In this document: positions 62,901 through 64,000 of the stretch, in pieces
How the letters are laid out: every line of letters starts with the position of its first letter
How positions within the stretch are numbered: position 1 is the stretch's first letter
DNA from: Serilophus lunatus
Lineage: Eukaryota > Chordata > Aves > Passeriformes > Eurylaimidae
DNA length: 64,000 nucleotides
Reading direction: 5' to 3'
NCBI GenBank assembly: GCA_013399895.1
Contig: VXBA01010948.1
Location: 313,483-377,482 of the forward strand
Translations under genes and position numbers: made by a program
The notes under the pieces: model-generated
What the model was told of the DNA's origin: nothing
Seen by the model: only the letters and a program-made list of their open reading frames with translations
Databases searched by the model: none

Positions 62901-64000
62901 TAGTAGAGGAAAATGTTACCACAATTCTTATTTAGTAGCAATCTTCCAAATCACGTGCATCACTGGGAATGTGCATGGTCCTATGCAAGTGACAGACAGC
63001 ACCAATAATACAGGGAGTGTCTTGTCTAAAGGCATGAGAGAAAAAAGCAAAACAGAGATAGTGCACAGGCATGTTGGAATCAAACACTAGTAGAATGACC
63101 ACGTTTTTAAAACTGTTAAAATAGGGAATAAAGTTATTTTAGCAGATGATTACTCCAAATGTCCGGCCATAGAAGAAGGCAAAAAAGTCATAAATGAGTG
63201 ATTGCAGAGGATCACTACTGATGAACACAGAGAAAAAGTTGATGGAGAGACTCTGTGCAGGCAGGTGTCAGGATAAGAGAAACATTAGGAAGTGAAGCTA
63301 GTGCCTAACCATTCTTTCAATATAGAAATATTTCTCACAGGTAAACAATAATATTACTTAGAAAACTAGCACTTTCATCCATAGTGACTAAATCTCTGTT
63401 GCCCAAATCAGAGGCATGCAAATACAAACAAGACGTATTTACCCTCTGTGCAGCATGGCTTCTGTCATACCAAGCTGCTAGAGATAATTGTCCTCCCATG
63501 GATGATGTTTTGTCCTCCCCCACATCAGGGCTGGGCATGACTTTGCTGCTTTGCTTCACCCATGCCAAGATGCTTCCCACCACCCTGGCTAATTCTATGA
63601 CAGCTACTGAAACACCTCTCAGGGGAAAGTTTCCCATCTATCCAACCCAATTAAAAATAAAATCAAAATTACATGGTTATGAGACTGTGGGCTCCATGAA
63701 AAAGCCAATGTATTTTAAAATTTATTAATCTTTGATGTTTTAGACTAGTTTTACTAGTTATTTTGTTTTTTGTTTTTTGCATGATGGTACGCTAGGGGAA
63801 TACCAACTGAACTCCAGCTGCAAATTGTTCACTCTGACGGTTTAATCTTCTGACTGTGACTGATAGCCTGCTTCTGTCAGTTAGCGAGCTGCTTAGGGGC
63901 TGTCTTCAGCTAATCTGAATTTTTTATCTGTGGATACTTTTGATTTGCACAATAAGTAGACAGATGACAGTTCAGGAGTGCACACATTCCCCAACGCCAT
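59930..64000. other. AT-rich non-coding stretch
   Basis: No gene was recognised in the last 4 kb. A minus-strand frame of 146 codons (60604-61044) and a plus-strand frame of 114 codons (63384-63728) lack any recognisable domain. T-rich runs occur near 61369-61379 and 63760-63778. Confidence 0.5.

Noticed and set aside
1..64000. CRISPR arrays, operons, phage or bacterial mobile elements
   Set aside because: No spaced direct repeats or dense coding were found. The sequence is clearly vertebrate.

Overview
The window looks like intergenic or intronic DNA from a bird nuclear genome, most likely a neoavian. No intact protein-coding gene, functional RNA gene, CRISPR array or operon could be supported. 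The evidence for a bird is the set of recognisable repeats: CR1 LINEs with the typical 3' end (a run ending in ATTCTATGATTCTAT), two LTRs resembling avian ERVL (class III) elements, one short class II (ERVK-like) solo LTR with a 6-bp target duplication, and a few ancient MIR-like SINE remnants, with no abundant young SINE family. The background is AT-rich. Open frames are short and mostly lack any recognisable domain. These family names come from memory of consensus sequences, not from a search.

Layout. 1-1.2 kb: an old, internally deleted CR1 in which relics of the ORF1 SGNH-esterase domain, the ORF2 endonuclease domain and the 3' region can still be read. 3.5-4.9 kb: two further CR1 3' ends of different subfamilies, same strand. 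9.3-9.5 kb: a GC-rich patch with a good CTCF-type motif. 10.0-10.6 kb: an ERVL-type LTR. 11.0-11.6 kb: a CR1 split by a second CR1 and a single undetermined base. 12.8 kb: a MIR-like relic. 21.06 kb: a 27-bp tandem duplication. 22.0-22.3 kb: the ERVK-like solo LTR. 29-30.5 kb: a MIR-like relic, a second CTCF-type motif in the same orientation as the first, a TATA/YY1-like pair, and a tRNA-Ser-like fossil. 34.7-35.3 kb: a minus-strand CR1. 43.8-44.4 kb: a minus-strand MIR-like relic followed by a plus-strand CR1. 49.5-49.7 kb: a relic of a CR1-type reverse transcriptase. 50.15-51.0 kb: an unrecognised minus-strand frame of about 276 codons with one internal stop. 58.6 kb: a MIR-like relic. 59.0-59.9 kb: an ERVL-type solo LTR with a perfect 5-bp target duplication and an assembly gap in its internal repeats.

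No genes work together here as a pathway. The window's content is a record of retrotransposition plus two candidate architectural (CTCF) sites. I found no convincing new biological system. The items most worth checking are the two CTCF-type sites, the layered CR1 coding relics, the unrecognised frame at 50-51 kb and the two LTR insertions with intact target duplications.
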